Source of the DNA: Bradyrhizobiaceae bacterium
GTDB taxonomy: Bacteria > Pseudomonadota > Alphaproteobacteria > Rhizobiales > Xanthobacteraceae
Reading direction: 5' to 3'
Assembly (NCBI GenBank): GCA_947481635.1
Contig: CANKHJ010000010.1
Coordinates: forward strand, 1 to 49,310
DNA: 49,310 nt
Under the pieces are notes generated by a model. The model had not been told where the DNA came from. It saw nothing but the letters and a program-made list of their open reading frames with translations, and made no database searches. Below are positions 8,539 through 18,978 of the stretch, piece by piece; the stretch's first letter is position 1; each line of letters begins with the position of its first letter. Position numbers and translations under genes: made by a program.

Positions 8539-8696
8539 GCGTGGAATGGAACCATGGTTGCGGGAATCAGCGGGCCACCCTGCCGCATGAGCGAACAGGG
8601 GGCAACCTGTGCAATCCGCCGGTGCCCGGTTGCTCCGGGACGCGGCTTGCGGGACAAGCGGTCGCGCCCTGCGCGACCCGGATTCGCGGAGTCCCC

Positions 8697-9503
8697 ATGC
8701 TGCCTGACATCCTCAAGGCTATTTTCCTCGGTGTGGTCGAAGGATTGACCGAGTTCCTGCCGGTCTCCTCGACCGGCCATCTGCTGCTGATGGATCGGTT
8801 CTTCGGTTTCGACAATGACGATTTCGGCAAGACCTTCGTGGTGCTGATCCAGCTCGGCGCGATCCTTGCGATCCTGTCGATCTATTTCGGGCGTCTTTGG
8901 AAAATCCTTATCAGCTTGCCGAGCGATCCGGCGTCACGGCGCTTCGCCATCGGCGTGATCATCGCATTCCTGCCTGCAATGCTGATCGGCTTCGTCGCGC
9001 ATGAATTCATCAAGTCGGTGTTGTTCAACGTCTGGGTGGTCTGCTTCACGCTGATCGCGGGCGGCGCGGTGCTGCTCTGGGTCGATCAGCTTGCGCTGGT
9101 GCCGCGCCATCGCGATGCGACGCAGTTTCCATTGGGCACTTATCTGTTGATCGGCATCGCGCAATGCCTCGCCATGGTGCCCGGCGTCTCGCGTTCCGGC
9201 GCCACGATCGTGTCGGCGATGCTGCTCGGCGCCGACAAGCGATCGGCCGCGGAGTTTTCGTTCTTCCTTGCGATTCCGACCATGGTCGCGGCGTTCTCCT
9301 ACGATCTCTACAAAAATCGAGGAGAGATGAGCGCCGACAACATCACGCTGGTCGCGATCGGATTCGTCACATCGTTCGTGGTCGCATGGATCGTGGTGAA
9401 GTCGTTGCTCGATTACGTCACGCGCCACGGCTTCGTGGTGTTCGCGTGGTGGCGCGTCATTGTCGGCACGCTGGGATTGATCGCGCTGGCGCTGGGGAAA
9501 TAA
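8697..9503 (+). CDS. uppP: Undecaprenyl-diphosphatase UppP (BacA)
   Basis: This is an integral membrane phosphatase that recycles undecaprenyl pyrophosphate, the lipid carrier for peptidoglycan and surface polysaccharides. The 268-residue protein has both family signatures: EGLTEFLPVSSTGH at residues 15-28 and PGVSRSGAT near 162-170. These contribute the catalytic Glu, Ser and Arg residues. About eight hydrophobic segments are visible. I chose the ATG at 8697 because the family starts almost exactly at the first transmembrane segment. An upstream in-frame extension to 8541 has no family resemblance. Confidence 0.95.
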   Translation: MLPDILKAIFLGVVEGLTEFLPVSSTGHLLLMDRFFGFDNDDFGKTFVVLIQLGAILAILSIYFGRLWKILISLPSDPASRRFAIGVIIAFLPAMLIGFVAHEFIKSVLFNVWVVCFTLIAGGAVLLWVDQLALVPRHRDATQFPLGTYLLIGIAQCLAMVPGVSRSGATIVSAMLLGADKRSAAEFSFFLAIPTMVAAFSYDLYKNRGEMSADNITLVAIGFVTSFVVAWIVVKSLLDYVTRHGFVVFAWWRVIVGTLGLIALALGK

Positions 9504-9520
9504 ACACCGATGCTGCATCT

Positions 9521-9561
9521 GGAATCCGGGTTCGCACCTTCGGTGCGCCCCGAAATGACAG
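9521..9561. repeat. Half-copy of a dispersed palindromic repeat
   Basis: The stretch reads GGAATCCGGG, then a small inner hairpin GCACC-TTC-GGTGC, then CCCCGAAATGACA. It corresponds to one arm of the composite palindrome seen complete at 45705-45830. It lies between the convergent stops of uppP and the NAD-binding protein and can fold as a terminator for both. Confidence 0.6.
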
Positions 9562-9562
9562 C

Positions 9563-10534
9563 TCAGGCCGTGCGGCTCTTGAACTGCCCGGCCTTGCGGA
9601 AGCGCCAGAGATAGGTCGGCACCACGGCCTCCATCGCCACCGGATCGATGCCGAGGCCTTGCAGCGTGCGGCCGTCGTGCACTGCGTGTTCCGATACGAT
9701 CGAGTCGCGCTTGAGCATTTCGACCTGGTCCACCGTCAACGGCGGCTTTGGCAGCAATTGCATCACGCTCGCCTGCATTTTTGCAATCGGGAACGGCAGC
9801 GGGAACAGCAGCCGGCGGCGCTGAATGGTCGCCAGCGTGTATTCCATCAATTCCTTGAAGCTGCGCATTTCCGGTCCGCCGAGTTCGTAGCGCAGGCCGG
9901 CCGTGGCGCGTCCATTCACGGCTGCGGTAACAGCGGCGGCGACGTCGCCCGCATACACCGGTTGGAAGCAGGTGTGCCCGCCACCGACCAGCGGCAGCGC
10001 CGGCATGAACCGCGCGAGTGCGGCGAACTTGTTGAAGAAATCATCCTCGGGACCAAACACCACGCTTGGCTGCAGGATGACCACGTCGGGCTTGGCCGCG
10101 AGCACCAGCTTTTCGCCTTCCGCCTTGCTCTGCATATAGGTTGACGGCGAGTCAGCAACTGCGCCAAGCGCGGAGACATGCACCAGGCGCGCGTCATAAG
10201 CGGCGGCCGCGAGCGCGACGTATTCGGCGCCGAATGTGTGGATCGCATCGAATTTCTGGCGGCCGCGTTCGAATAGGACGCCGGTGAGATTGACCACCAC
10301 ATCGGCGCCGCGGGTCGCCGCGTCGACCGAACGCGGATAGCGCAAATTGGCCTGCACCGCATGGATCTGGCCGACGCGGCCGAGCGGCTGCAGATGCCCG
10401 GCCAGTTCGGGCCGCCGCACCGCGATGCGGATGCGGTAGCCTTGCCGGCAAAGCGCCCGGACGACATGGCGGCCAAGGAAGCCCGAGCCGCCGAAAACGG
10501 TGACGAGGGTGTCGATATTGGTCGGTGCGGTCAT
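9563..10534 (-). CDS. NDUFA9-like NAD(P)-binding protein (complex I 39 kDa-like)
   Basis: This 323-residue atypical short-chain dehydrogenase resembles the 39 kDa NDUFA9 accessory subunit of mitochondrial complex I. The Rossmann motif VFGGSGFLGRHVVRAL is at residues 13-28. LTGVLFERGRQKF, VSALGA and the Tyr-x3-Lys-like YMQSKAEGEKLV follow, then LQPSVVFGPEDDFFNKFA. Alphaproteobacterial members of this group are often annotated as complex I NDUFA9 family proteins. Whether they bind complex I or act on lipids or quinones is not settled. The C-terminal third (FPIAKMQASVMQLLPKPPLT) may be peripheral to the membrane. Confidence 0.85.
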   Translation of the reverse strand: MTAPTNIDTLVTVFGGSGFLGRHVVRALCRQGYRIRIAVRRPELAGHLQPLGRVGQIHAVQANLRYPRSVDAATRGADVVVNLTGVLFERGRQKFDAIHTFGAEYVALAAAAYDARLVHVSALGAVADSPSTYMQSKAEGEKLVLAAKPDVVILQPSVVFGPEDDFFNKFAALARFMPALPLVGGGHTCFQPVYAGDVAAAVTAAVNGRATAGLRYELGGPEMRSFKELMEYTLATIQRRRLLFPLPFPIAKMQASVMQLLPKPPLTVDQVEMLKRDSIVSEHAVHDGRTLQGLGIDPVAMEAVVPTYLWRFRKAGQFKSRTA

Positions 10535-10648
10535 GGCTCACGGATACCGAATCGGACGCAGGCTGTATAGGCGGCGGCCAGGAGTTTGCCCGCCGATTTG
10601 ATCGGCCATTTGACAAGCCGAACACCACTGCCCTACTGATCGCCCCGC

Positions 10649-10735
<87 letters not shown>

Positions 10736-10783
10736 TTTCCTTTGGCCGGCTTTCGTTTGACCGGATGAAAACCCAGGCACCGC

Positions 10784-11401
10784 ATGACGATCCGCACCCA
10801 CCGGGGCGACCTGCCGGACCTGTCGCGCTATCGCGGCGGCTCGGTGGCGATCGACACTGAAACCATGGGGCTGGCGGTCGGGCGTGACCGGCTTTGCGTG
10901 GTGCAATTATCGCCGGGCGATGGTTCCGCCGACGTGGTTCAGATCCCTACTGGCCAGGCCAACGCCCCTAATCTCAAGGCGCTGCTCACGGACCCGGCGA
11001 TCCTGAAGATTTTTCATTTCGCCCGGTTCGATCTCGGCTCCCTGCAGCATGGCCTCGGCGTGATGCCCGGGCCGGTCTATTGCACCAAGATCGCGTCGCG
11101 GCTGTCACGCACCTACACCGACCGCCACGGTCTGAAGGACCTGGTCCGCGAAATCCTTGGAATCGACGTCTCGAAGCAGCAGCAATCCTCGGATTGGGGC
11201 GCGACCGACCTGACCGAGGCGCAGATCACCTACGCGGCGTCCGACGTGCTGCACCTGCATGCGCTGAAAGCCAAGCTCGACGTAATGCTGGCGCGCGAGG
11301 GGCGCACCGAATTGGCCCAGGCCTGTTTCGGGTTCCTGCCGGACCGGGTGCGCCTGGATCTCGCCGGCTGGTCGGCGGAGGACATCTTTGCCCATAGCTG
11401 A
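10784..11401 (+). CDS. RNase D-like DEDD 3'-5' exonuclease
   Basis: This 205-residue protein consists of the DEDD exonuclease domain alone and lacks the HRDC domains of E. coli RNase D. Motif I is AIDTETMGL (Asp24, Glu26). Motif II is the FHFARFDLGSL segment. Motif III is YAASDVLHLHAL, with the Tyr-x3-Asp pattern of the DEDDy class. Short alphaproteobacterial RNase D-like proteins are thought to trim the 3' ends of small RNAs or tRNAs. The gene starts 48 bases after tRNA-Leu and could share its transcript. The ATG follows GCACCGC without a strong Shine-Dalgarno. Confidence 0.88.
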   Translation: MTIRTHRGDLPDLSRYRGGSVAIDTETMGLAVGRDRLCVVQLSPGDGSADVVQIPTGQANAPNLKALLTDPAILKIFHFARFDLGSLQHGLGVMPGPVYCTKIASRLSRTYTDRHGLKDLVREILGIDVSKQQQSSDWGATDLTEAQITYAASDVLHLHALKAKLDVMLAREGRTELAQACFGFLPDRVRLDLAGWSAEDIFAHS

Positions 11402-11537
11402 GCGTGGTTAACGCCCGAGGCGGCCCCGTCCAGGCCATATTCGGGCGGACTAATGCCCGTCTGCTTGTGCTAAAATGCCGATTGAATCGGCGCGGGTCCG
11501 GGGACCCAAGTCCAGAACGCTGCGGGGATGAATCGGT

Positions 11538-12233
11538 TTGGCCAACGCGTCTGTAGCGGAAGCGGGTGATGCCCGCGCCTTCATGGCGCGGAATCCGGAC
11601 GATACGGTCCGTCTGTTCCGCGCGGCCCGGCGTCACAGCCGCAATGTCAGGTTCCTGCGCATCGGACTGCCGCTGGCCGTGGCCTTCGGCGTCGGCGTTT
11701 TCGTCCTGGTGAATTTGCTCAACCCGCTAAAGATCCTCAAGGCGCTGCCCGGCGATCTCTCCGGCGTCGTGATCTCGGGCAGCAAGATTAAGATGGAAGC
11801 GCCGCGGCTCTCCAGCTTCACGCGCGATTCCCGCGCGTTCGAATTCGTCGCCAAGTCCGCGGCTCAGGATCTGCTCAAGCCCGATCTGGTCGAACTGACG
11901 GACATCCAGGCCAAGGTCGAAATGCCCGACAAGGGCTTCGTCAATCTGTCCGCCCGTAACGGCGTCTACGACACCAAGAAGGATTTGTTGACGCTGACCG
12001 ACGACATCATTGTTTCGACCGACGGCTATCGCGGCTTCTTGAAAGAGGCCGTGGTCGATGTGCGCAGCGGCAATGTCGTGTCCGAGAAGCCGATTGAACT
12101 TCAGATGTTGCAGGGATTGATGACCGCCAACCGTTTCGAGATCGTTGAGTCCGGTGACATCGCGCGGTTCTCCGGCGGCGTGACCGTGATTTTCGGGCCA
12201 GGCGCGTTGCAAGCCAAGCGGGAGGGACCGTGA
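11538..12233 (+). CDS. lptC: LPS export protein LptC
   Basis: LptC is a bitopic inner-membrane protein that passes lipopolysaccharide from the LptB2FG transporter to LptA. The 231-residue product has one transmembrane segment near residues 38-60 (IGLPLAVAFGVGVFVLVNLL) and a periplasmic beta-jellyroll. The conserved ARNGVYDTKKDLLTLTDDIIVSTDGY stretch lies in that domain, as does the VSEKPIELQMLQGLMTANRFEI region. Initiation is at TTG (11538), the only suitable codon in front of the conserved N-terminus. It overlaps lptA by four bases, so translation is coupled. Confidence 0.9.
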   Translation: MANASVAEAGDARAFMARNPDDTVRLFRAARRHSRNVRFLRIGLPLAVAFGVGVFVLVNLLNPLKILKALPGDLSGVVISGSKIKMEAPRLSSFTRDSRAFEFVAKSAAQDLLKPDLVELTDIQAKVEMPDKGFVNLSARNGVYDTKKDLLTLTDDIIVSTDGYRGFLKEAVVDVRSGNVVSEKPIELQMLQGLMTANRFEIVESGDIARFSGGVTVIFGPGALQAKREGP

Positions 12234-13000
12234 CGTTGCGCGCGTCGCTATCCGCTGTCGTCGTAATTGCCGCGATCGGCCTGGGAGGCCCCGGCCTCGC
12301 TCAAACCGGCTTCGCGCCCGCGGACAAGCAGAAAAACCAGGCGCCGCCGACCGGTCAATTCGCGCCTCCAACGGCCGCGAAAAGCGCCCCGGCGCCTGCC
12401 GCACCCGTGGCCCGCAAGGATGCGCCGCGCACCCAGACCGCCGCCGCTCAGAGTCCGGGACCGGCCAACGCGTTGCAGGGTTTCTCGCAGAACAAAGACG
12501 AGCCGGTGAAGATTTCCTCGGCGACGCTTGAGGTCCGCGACAAGGACCGGGTGGCGACCTTCAACGGCAACGTGCAGCTTGCGCAAGGCGATACGACACT
12601 GACCTGCGCATCGCTCGTGGTTCACTACGAGGGCGACGAGAACAAGAGCAGCATGAGCACGGCTCCCGCGACTCCCGGCGGTGGGCAGCAGCGCATTAAG
12701 CGGCTTGAGGCGCGCGGCAATGTGCAGGTCACGCAGAAGGATCAGACCGTGACCGGGGAGAGCGGCATCTTCGACATGCGCGCCAATACGGTCACGCTCA
12801 CTGGCAACGTGGTCATCGCGCGCGGCAAGAACATCATGCGCGGCGCGCAGAAGCTCACCGTCGATTTGACCAACGGTATCTCGCGCATGGAAGGCGGTCG
12901 CGTCGAAGGGCTGTTCATCAACGACTCGGCGCCGCCCGCCAAGGCGGCGGACCCGAATGCGGATATGCTGAAGCTGCCGCGCGCGCCCCGGATCAATTGA
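12230..13000 (+). CDS. lptA: LPS transport periplasmic protein LptA
   Basis: LptA forms the periplasmic bridge for lipopolysaccharide. The 256-residue protein has a signal peptide (residues 1-24) and then a long Pro/Ala-rich linker to about residue 85. The OstA/LptA beta-jellyroll follows, with ISSATLEVRDKDRVATFNGNVQLAQGDTTL, RLEARGNVQVTQKDQTVTGESGIFD and TLTGNVVIARGKNI. The linker makes it longer than E. coli LptA (185 residues), as is usual in Hyphomicrobiales. The start is GTG at 12230, overlapping the lptC stop (GTGA). It ends immediately before lptB. Confidence 0.92.
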   Translation: MTLRASLSAVVVIAAIGLGGPGLAQTGFAPADKQKNQAPPTGQFAPPTAAKSAPAPAAPVARKDAPRTQTAAAQSPGPANALQGFSQNKDEPVKISSATLEVRDKDRVATFNGNVQLAQGDTTLTCASLVVHYEGDENKSSMSTAPATPGGGQQRIKRLEARGNVQVTQKDQTVTGESGIFDMRANTVTLTGNVVIARGKNIMRGAQKLTVDLTNGISRMEGGRVEGLFINDSAPPAKAADPNADMLKLPRAPRIN

Positions 13001-13867
13001 TTGAGCCGGCCCCCCACCAAAAAGCTGGTTCGGCGCGGCGTGGCTGATCTCTTCGGGCTCTTCAAGCGCGCTCCCGCGCGACCGGCGAACGAGTCCGCCT
13101 CTCAGCGTCCGCGCCGCCAGGAGGGTGGCCCGCGTCAGCAGGTCGACGGCTACCTCGCCGCGCATACGCTGGAAAAAAGCTTCGCCGGCCGCAAGGTGGT
13201 GAAGGGCGCAAACCTTTACGTGCGTCGCGGCGAAGCGGTCGGGCTGCTCGGTCCGAACGGCGCTGGCAAGACCACGATCTTCTACATGATCACCGGGCTG
13301 ATCAAGGCCGACCGCGGCCAGATCGATCTCGACGGCAATGATGTCACCGCGCTGCCGATGTATCAGCGCGCGCGCCTCGGTATCGGCTATCTGCCGCAGG
13401 AGGCGTCGATCTTTCGCGGCCTCAATGTCGAGGACAATATCCGCTCAGTGCTCGAAGTGATCGAGCCGGATCGCAAGCGCCGCGAAGCCGACCTCAATGC
13501 ACTGCTCGATGAGTTCAGCCTGACGCGGCTGCGCCGCTCTCCGGCCATCGCGCTCTCAGGCGGCGAGCGCCGCCGCGTCGAGATCGCACGCGCGCTCGCA
13601 ACGCGACCGAGCTACATGCTGCTCGACGAACCCTTCGCCGGCATCGATCCGATCGCGGTGGGCGACATCCAGGCGCTGGTGCGCCACCTCACCAACCGCG
13701 GCATCGGCGTGCTGATCACCGATCACAACGTGCGCGAGACGCTTGGCCTCACCGACCGCGCCTACATCATCTATTCGGGTGAGGTGCTGATGGAAGGCCG
13801 CCCAGACGACATCGTCGCCAATCCGGATGTGCGACGGCTGTATCTCGGCGAGGACTTCCGGCTGTAG
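13001..13867 (+). CDS. lptB: LPS export ABC transporter ATP-binding protein LptB
   Basis: This is the cytoplasmic ATPase of the LptB2FGC lipopolysaccharide exporter. Walker A is GPNGAGKTT at residues 84-92, the signature is LSGGERRRVEIARAL, Walker B is YMLLDEPFAGIDP, and the switch histidine is in LITDHNVRET. The C-terminus YLGEDFRL is typical of LptB. The TTG at 13001 directly abuts the lptA stop and gives a 50-residue basic, low-complexity N-terminal extension. Such extensions occur in related genera, but a start at GTG 13040 is possible. No rpoN follows, although lptB-rpoN is the usual order in this class. Confidence 0.92.
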   Translation: MSRPPTKKLVRRGVADLFGLFKRAPARPANESASQRPRRQEGGPRQQVDGYLAAHTLEKSFAGRKVVKGANLYVRRGEAVGLLGPNGAGKTTIFYMITGLIKADRGQIDLDGNDVTALPMYQRARLGIGYLPQEASIFRGLNVEDNIRSVLEVIEPDRKRREADLNALLDEFSLTRLRRSPAIALSGGERRRVEIARALATRPSYMLLDEPFAGIDPIAVGDIQALVRHLTNRGIGVLITDHNVRETLGLTDRAYIIYSGEVLMEGRPDDIVANPDVRRLYLGEDFRL

Positions 13868-13884
13868 CTGGTTGCACCCTACAG

Positions 13885-13940
13885 GTTGTCACCCCCCGCT
13901 TTCGCGGGGAATGACAGTCGAGAGATGCGGGGAATGACAG
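13885..13940. repeat. Palindromic repeat with a partial duplicate
   Basis: A hairpin with CCCCGC and GCGGGG arms separated by TTTC is flanked by TGTCA and TGACA. The string GCGGGGAATGACAG then occurs again at 13927-13940 after its first copy at 13904-13917. This is a truncated member of the composite palindrome family found at 21121-21210 and 30621-30713. It lies between the convergent lptB and acs genes and may terminate both. Confidence 0.65.
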
Positions 13941-13964
13941 CTGTGGTTGTTGCGCCTGCGGCTG

Positions 13965-15914
<1,950 letters not shown>

Positions 15915-16026
15915 CGAAACTTCCTCCCGGCGCACGAGCGGCGCCTTACCCTCATCCACCATTATGCGACGGCGCCTTCGCCAGCGACAAGCGGCGACCG
16001 CCTTAGACCTTTTGCGAGTTTTGGCC

Positions 16027-16464
16027 TTACCTCGCCCCGAACGCGCCGATGACGGCGCCGATGATCAGCATCACCGCCAGCCAATGTCCGGTGTCGATCA
16101 CGGTGAGCATCACCTTGCGCCCCGGATAGGCATTGTTGACCGAGATCGTGGTCGCCACGAAGCCGAACCACAGGAACAGCGCCGAGATGATGCCGTTGCG
16201 GATCGTGACCTGGCCCGGCCCGAGATGCCCCAGGACGCCCGCCATCACCCAGGCCATCACGATCTCCGCAACGAACGAGAGAATGAACGGGGCGCCTTTG
16301 GCGAGGCCACTCTTGCCGGCCTGCCGGCGATTCATCTCCTCCATCGTGGTTCCAAGCGCCGCGATCCAGGGCTTGGACAGGGTCATGTAATAGACCGCGC
16401 CAAAGATCCAGGCGGCCACGGCCGCAACCAGAATGGCGAGGTAATTGGTCCCGGCGAAACTCAT
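16027..16464 (-). CDS. DUF1761 family small membrane protein
   Basis: This is a 145-residue integral membrane protein. Four hydrophobic segments are visible: near residues 6-24, about 50-70, 80-100 and 115-140. The [17 protein letters not shown] motif near the N-terminus and the late [19 protein letters not shown] are characteristic of the DUF1761 family, whose function is unknown. The ATG at 16464 follows GGAGAA and is preferred over a longer frame that extends into the divergent topoisomerase gene. It is probably transcribed from a promoter shared with that gene's upstream region. Confidence 0.82.
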   Translation of the reverse strand: MSFAGTNYLAILVAAVAAWIFGAVYYMTLSKPWIAALGTTMEEMNRRQAGKSGLAKGAPFILSFVAEIVMAWVMAGVLGHLGPGQVTIRNGIISALFLWFGFVATTISVNNAYPGRKVMLTVIDTGHWLAVMLIIGAVIGAFGAR

Positions 16465-16547
16465 TTGGTTCTCCACACTTTGTGATGGAACTCTAACCCG
16501 GACGCCCATCCGGAACCAAGCGCGTCTGGCCGCATTGCTGGTGGGCC

Positions 16548-17618
16548 ATGAGTGACACATCTAGTAACCGCGACGTCGGCTCCGATCCAGTCTCCGCCAA
16601 GGCTGCCCGTGCGTTGACCCGGCGTCTCGGCCTGCGCCGCGTGACGGTTGCTGACCTCACCATCCGGCGGCGCCGCCGCGGGCGTGGCTGGAGCTTTTTG
16701 CAGGAAAACGGCGTGGTCATTCGGACACCCATGGTGATCGATCGCCTCGCCAAACTGGCGGTACCGCCGGCCTATGCCGACGTACTTTATGCCGCCGATG
16801 CCGCCGCGCATCTCCAGGCGGTCGGGCGCGATGTCGCCGGCCGGCTGCAGTATCGCTATCACCCGGAATGGGAAAAAGTGCGCGAGATGCGCAAGTCGCG
16901 GCGGCTGGCGCGCCTCGCCGAGGCGCTGCCGAAGATCCGCCGCTGCATCGGCCAGCATCTGTCGTCGACGGAGCCCACCAAGGCATTTGCCTGCGCGGCG
17001 GTGATCGAACTGGTGTCGTGCAGCGCGATCCGCGCCGGCGGCGAGAGCTATGCGCGCGACAGCGGCACGCGCGGTGCGACCACCTTGCTGAAATCAAACG
17101 CCGCCGTGAGCGGCCCGCGCATCACGCTCACCTTTCGCGCCAAGGGCGGCAAGGCTGTGGTCAAGGAATTCGCCTGTCCGCGCTTTGCCAAAGTCATCGG
17201 TCAGCTCAAGTCACTGCCGGGCCGGCGGTTGTTTCAATATCGCGGTGATGACGGCGCTTTGCATTTGATTTCCGCGCCGGACGTGAATCGCTTCCTGCGC
17301 GAGATTGCCGGCGTGCACATATCGCTGAAGGATTTCCGCACGCTCACCGCATCGGCCAATGCGCTGGAGCGGCTCGCGCACGTGCCGCCGGACAAGAGTG
17401 AACGCAAGCGCAAGCGCCAAGTGCTCGACGCGATCCGCGCAACCGCGGACGACCTGTCGAACACGCCCGCGATCTGCCGCAAGAGCTACGTGCACCCGAT
17501 GGTGGTCACGGCGTTCGAGGATGGTGCGCTGGAGCAATTCTCCGAACGGCTGAAGGGTTCACGCTCGGCTGCGGGCAGGGCAAAGGTGTTGGCCGAGGTT
17601 TTGGCGGGTGGGATCTGA
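16548..17618 (+). CDS. DNA topoisomerase IB
   Basis: This is a bacterial type IB topoisomerase (poxvirus-like) that relaxes supercoils through a 3'-phosphotyrosine intermediate. The 356-residue protein has an N-terminal DNA-clamp domain (RRRRGRGWSFLQ, YRYHPEWEKVREMRK) and a catalytic domain with IRAGGESYARDSGTRGATTL, the DFRTLTASANAL helix and the nucleophile Tyr314 in CRKSYVHPMV. YARDSGTRGATTL replaces the more usual Y-x-x-N-x-S-x-G-x-x-T-L pattern with a similar one. There is no operon partner. It is convergent with the EVE gene at a distance of 15 bases. Confidence 0.93.
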   Translation: MSDTSSNRDVGSDPVSAKAARALTRRLGLRRVTVADLTIRRRRRGRGWSFLQENGVVIRTPMVIDRLAKLAVPPAYADVLYAADAAAHLQAVGRDVAGRLQYRYHPEWEKVREMRKSRRLARLAEALPKIRRCIGQHLSSTEPTKAFACAAVIELVSCSAIRAGGESYARDSGTRGATTLLKSNAAVSGPRITLTFRAKGGKAVVKEFACPRFAKVIGQLKSLPGRRLFQYRGDDGALHLISAPDVNRFLREIAGVHISLKDFRTLTASANALERLAHVPPDKSERKRKRQVLDAIRATADDLSNTPAICRKSYVHPMVVTAFEDGALEQFSERLKGSRSAAGRAKVLAEVLAGGI

Positions 17619-17633
17619 CCAGCGGAGAGGGTC

Positions 17634-18047
17634 TTACTTCACGCCGCCCATCTTGCAGACCTGCTTCCATTCGGCATCGGTCACCGGCTGCACCGACAGG
17701 CGCGAGAATTTCACCAGCGCCATGTCCTTGAGTTTCGGCTCCGCCTTGACCGCTTCCAGCGTCACCGGCGTCGGCACCGGCTTCTCGGCTTTCACATCGA
17801 CCACCACGAACTTGCCGGTCTTGTCGCTCGGGTCGGGATAGTGCTCGCGCACCACCTCGACGATGCCGACGATCTCCTTGCCGACATTCGAGTGATAGAA
17901 GAACGCGCGGTCGCCCTTCTTCATCGCCTGCAGATACTGCTTGGCGGAGTGGTTGCGCACGCCGGTCCAGGCTTCAGCTTTGCCGGATTTGACCTGGCTC
18001 TCCCAGGACCAGGAGTCCGGTTCGCTCTTGATCAGCCAATAGGCCAT
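17634..18047 (-). CDS. EVE domain protein
   Basis: This 137-residue protein consists of a single EVE domain, related in fold to PUA and YTH domains. The family start AYWLIKSEPDSWSWE is present, followed by WTGVRNHSAKQYLQAMKKGDRAFFYHS, GIVEVVREHYPD and the C-terminal VKFSRLSVQPVTDAEW. EVE domains bind modified bases in DNA or RNA. The cellular role of this common single-domain form in alphaproteobacteria is unresolved. It lies 10 bases after gpsA, and its ribosome-binding site overlaps the gpsA stop, so it is the last gene of the tsaD-gpsA operon. Confidence 0.93.
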   Translation of the reverse strand: MAYWLIKSEPDSWSWESQVKSGKAEAWTGVRNHSAKQYLQAMKKGDRAFFYHSNVGKEIVGIVEVVREHYPDPSDKTGKFVVVDVKAEKPVPTPVTLEAVKAEPKLKDMALVKFSRLSVQPVTDAEWKQVCKMGGVK

Positions 18048-18057
18048 GGCTCTCTCC

Positions 18058-18978
18058 CTAGTCTTCGGCCTTGAACGGGCGGTTTAGCAGGTTTCCGATC
18101 GCGGCATCGACACTGGTGCGGCCGGCGATCACGTCGGCCACCGCGGTCGCAATCGGCATCTCGATGCCGGCTTGTTTCGCCATTTCGACCAGCACCGGCG
18201 CGGTGAACACCCCTTCCGCGAGCTTGCCGTCTTTCGCCGGCGGCTCGCCTTTGCCGAGCGCGATGCCGTAAGAATAATTGCGTGACTGCGTGCTCGAACA
18301 GGTCAGCACCAGATCGCCGAGGCCGGACAGACCGGTCAGCGTCTCCGGCCGCGCGCCATGCGCGGCGCCGAACCGGAACAGCTCGGCAAAGCCGCGCGTT
18401 ATCAATGCGGCGGTGGCGCTCGCGCCGAGCCCGCGTCCGGTCACGATGCCGGCCGCGATCGCCAGCACGTTTTTCGCCGCGCCGCCGATCTCGACGCCGC
18501 GGATATCGGTGGTGTGATAGGGGCGGAAGGTCGCCGAGCCGAGCGACTGCACCAGCATCACTGCAGTCTCTTCCTCGCTCGCCGCGACCGTGACAGCGGT
18601 GGGAAGCCCGCTCAGAACATCGGCGGCGAAGCTCGGCCCCGACAGGATCGCGGGTTGCGCGTTCGGGATGCTCTCCGCGATCACCTCGGTCATGAATTTG
18701 CGGGTGCGCTGTTCGATCCCTTTGGCGCAGGCGACCACCGGCGTGCCGTCATCGACGGCGAGCGCGATGAAGGATGCGGCCTCGCGCAGATGCTGCGACG
18801 GCACCGCCAGCAGCACCACGCTGTGCTCGGCGGCGGAATCGCGGGCCATGCGGACCACGCCGTCGCGCTTCGGGTTGCGCGCGATCAGCGTGACCTCGCG
18901 TCCGGCGCGGCCGATCACCTGGGCCAGCGCGCTGCCCCAGGCGCCGGCGCCGACAATGGCGATGCGGCCGTCGCTCAT
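18058..18978 (-). CDS. gpsA: Glycerol-3-phosphate dehydrogenase GpsA with a shortened N-domain
   Basis: GpsA reduces dihydroxyacetone phosphate to sn-glycerol 3-phosphate for phospholipid synthesis. The 306-residue protein has the Rossmann motif [30 protein letters not shown], the CAKGIE motif, [32 protein letters not shown] with the catalytic lysine, and GLGDLVLTC. It is 20-35 residues shorter than usual. Between IARNP and VVLLAVPS only about 17 residues are present, where the family has about 39, and the conserved N-x-x-x-LPG loop is missing. The frame is intact, so this looks like an in-frame deletion near the cofactor-binding site. The gene overlaps tsaD by four bases. Confidence 0.93.
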   Translation of the reverse strand: MSDGRIAIVGAGAWGSALAQVIGRAGREVTLIARNPKRDGVVRMARDSAAEHSVVLLAVPSQHLREAASFIALAVDDGTPVVACAKGIEQRTRKFMTEVIAESIPNAQPAILSGPSFAADVLSGLPTAVTVAASEEETAVMLVQSLGSATFRPYHTTDIRGVEIGGAAKNVLAIAAGIVTGRGLGASATAALITRGFAELFRFGAAHGARPETLTGLSGLGDLVLTCSSTQSRNYSYGIALGKGEPPAKDGKLAEGVFTAPVLVEMAKQAGIEMPIATAVADVIAGRTSVDAAIGNLLNRPFKAED

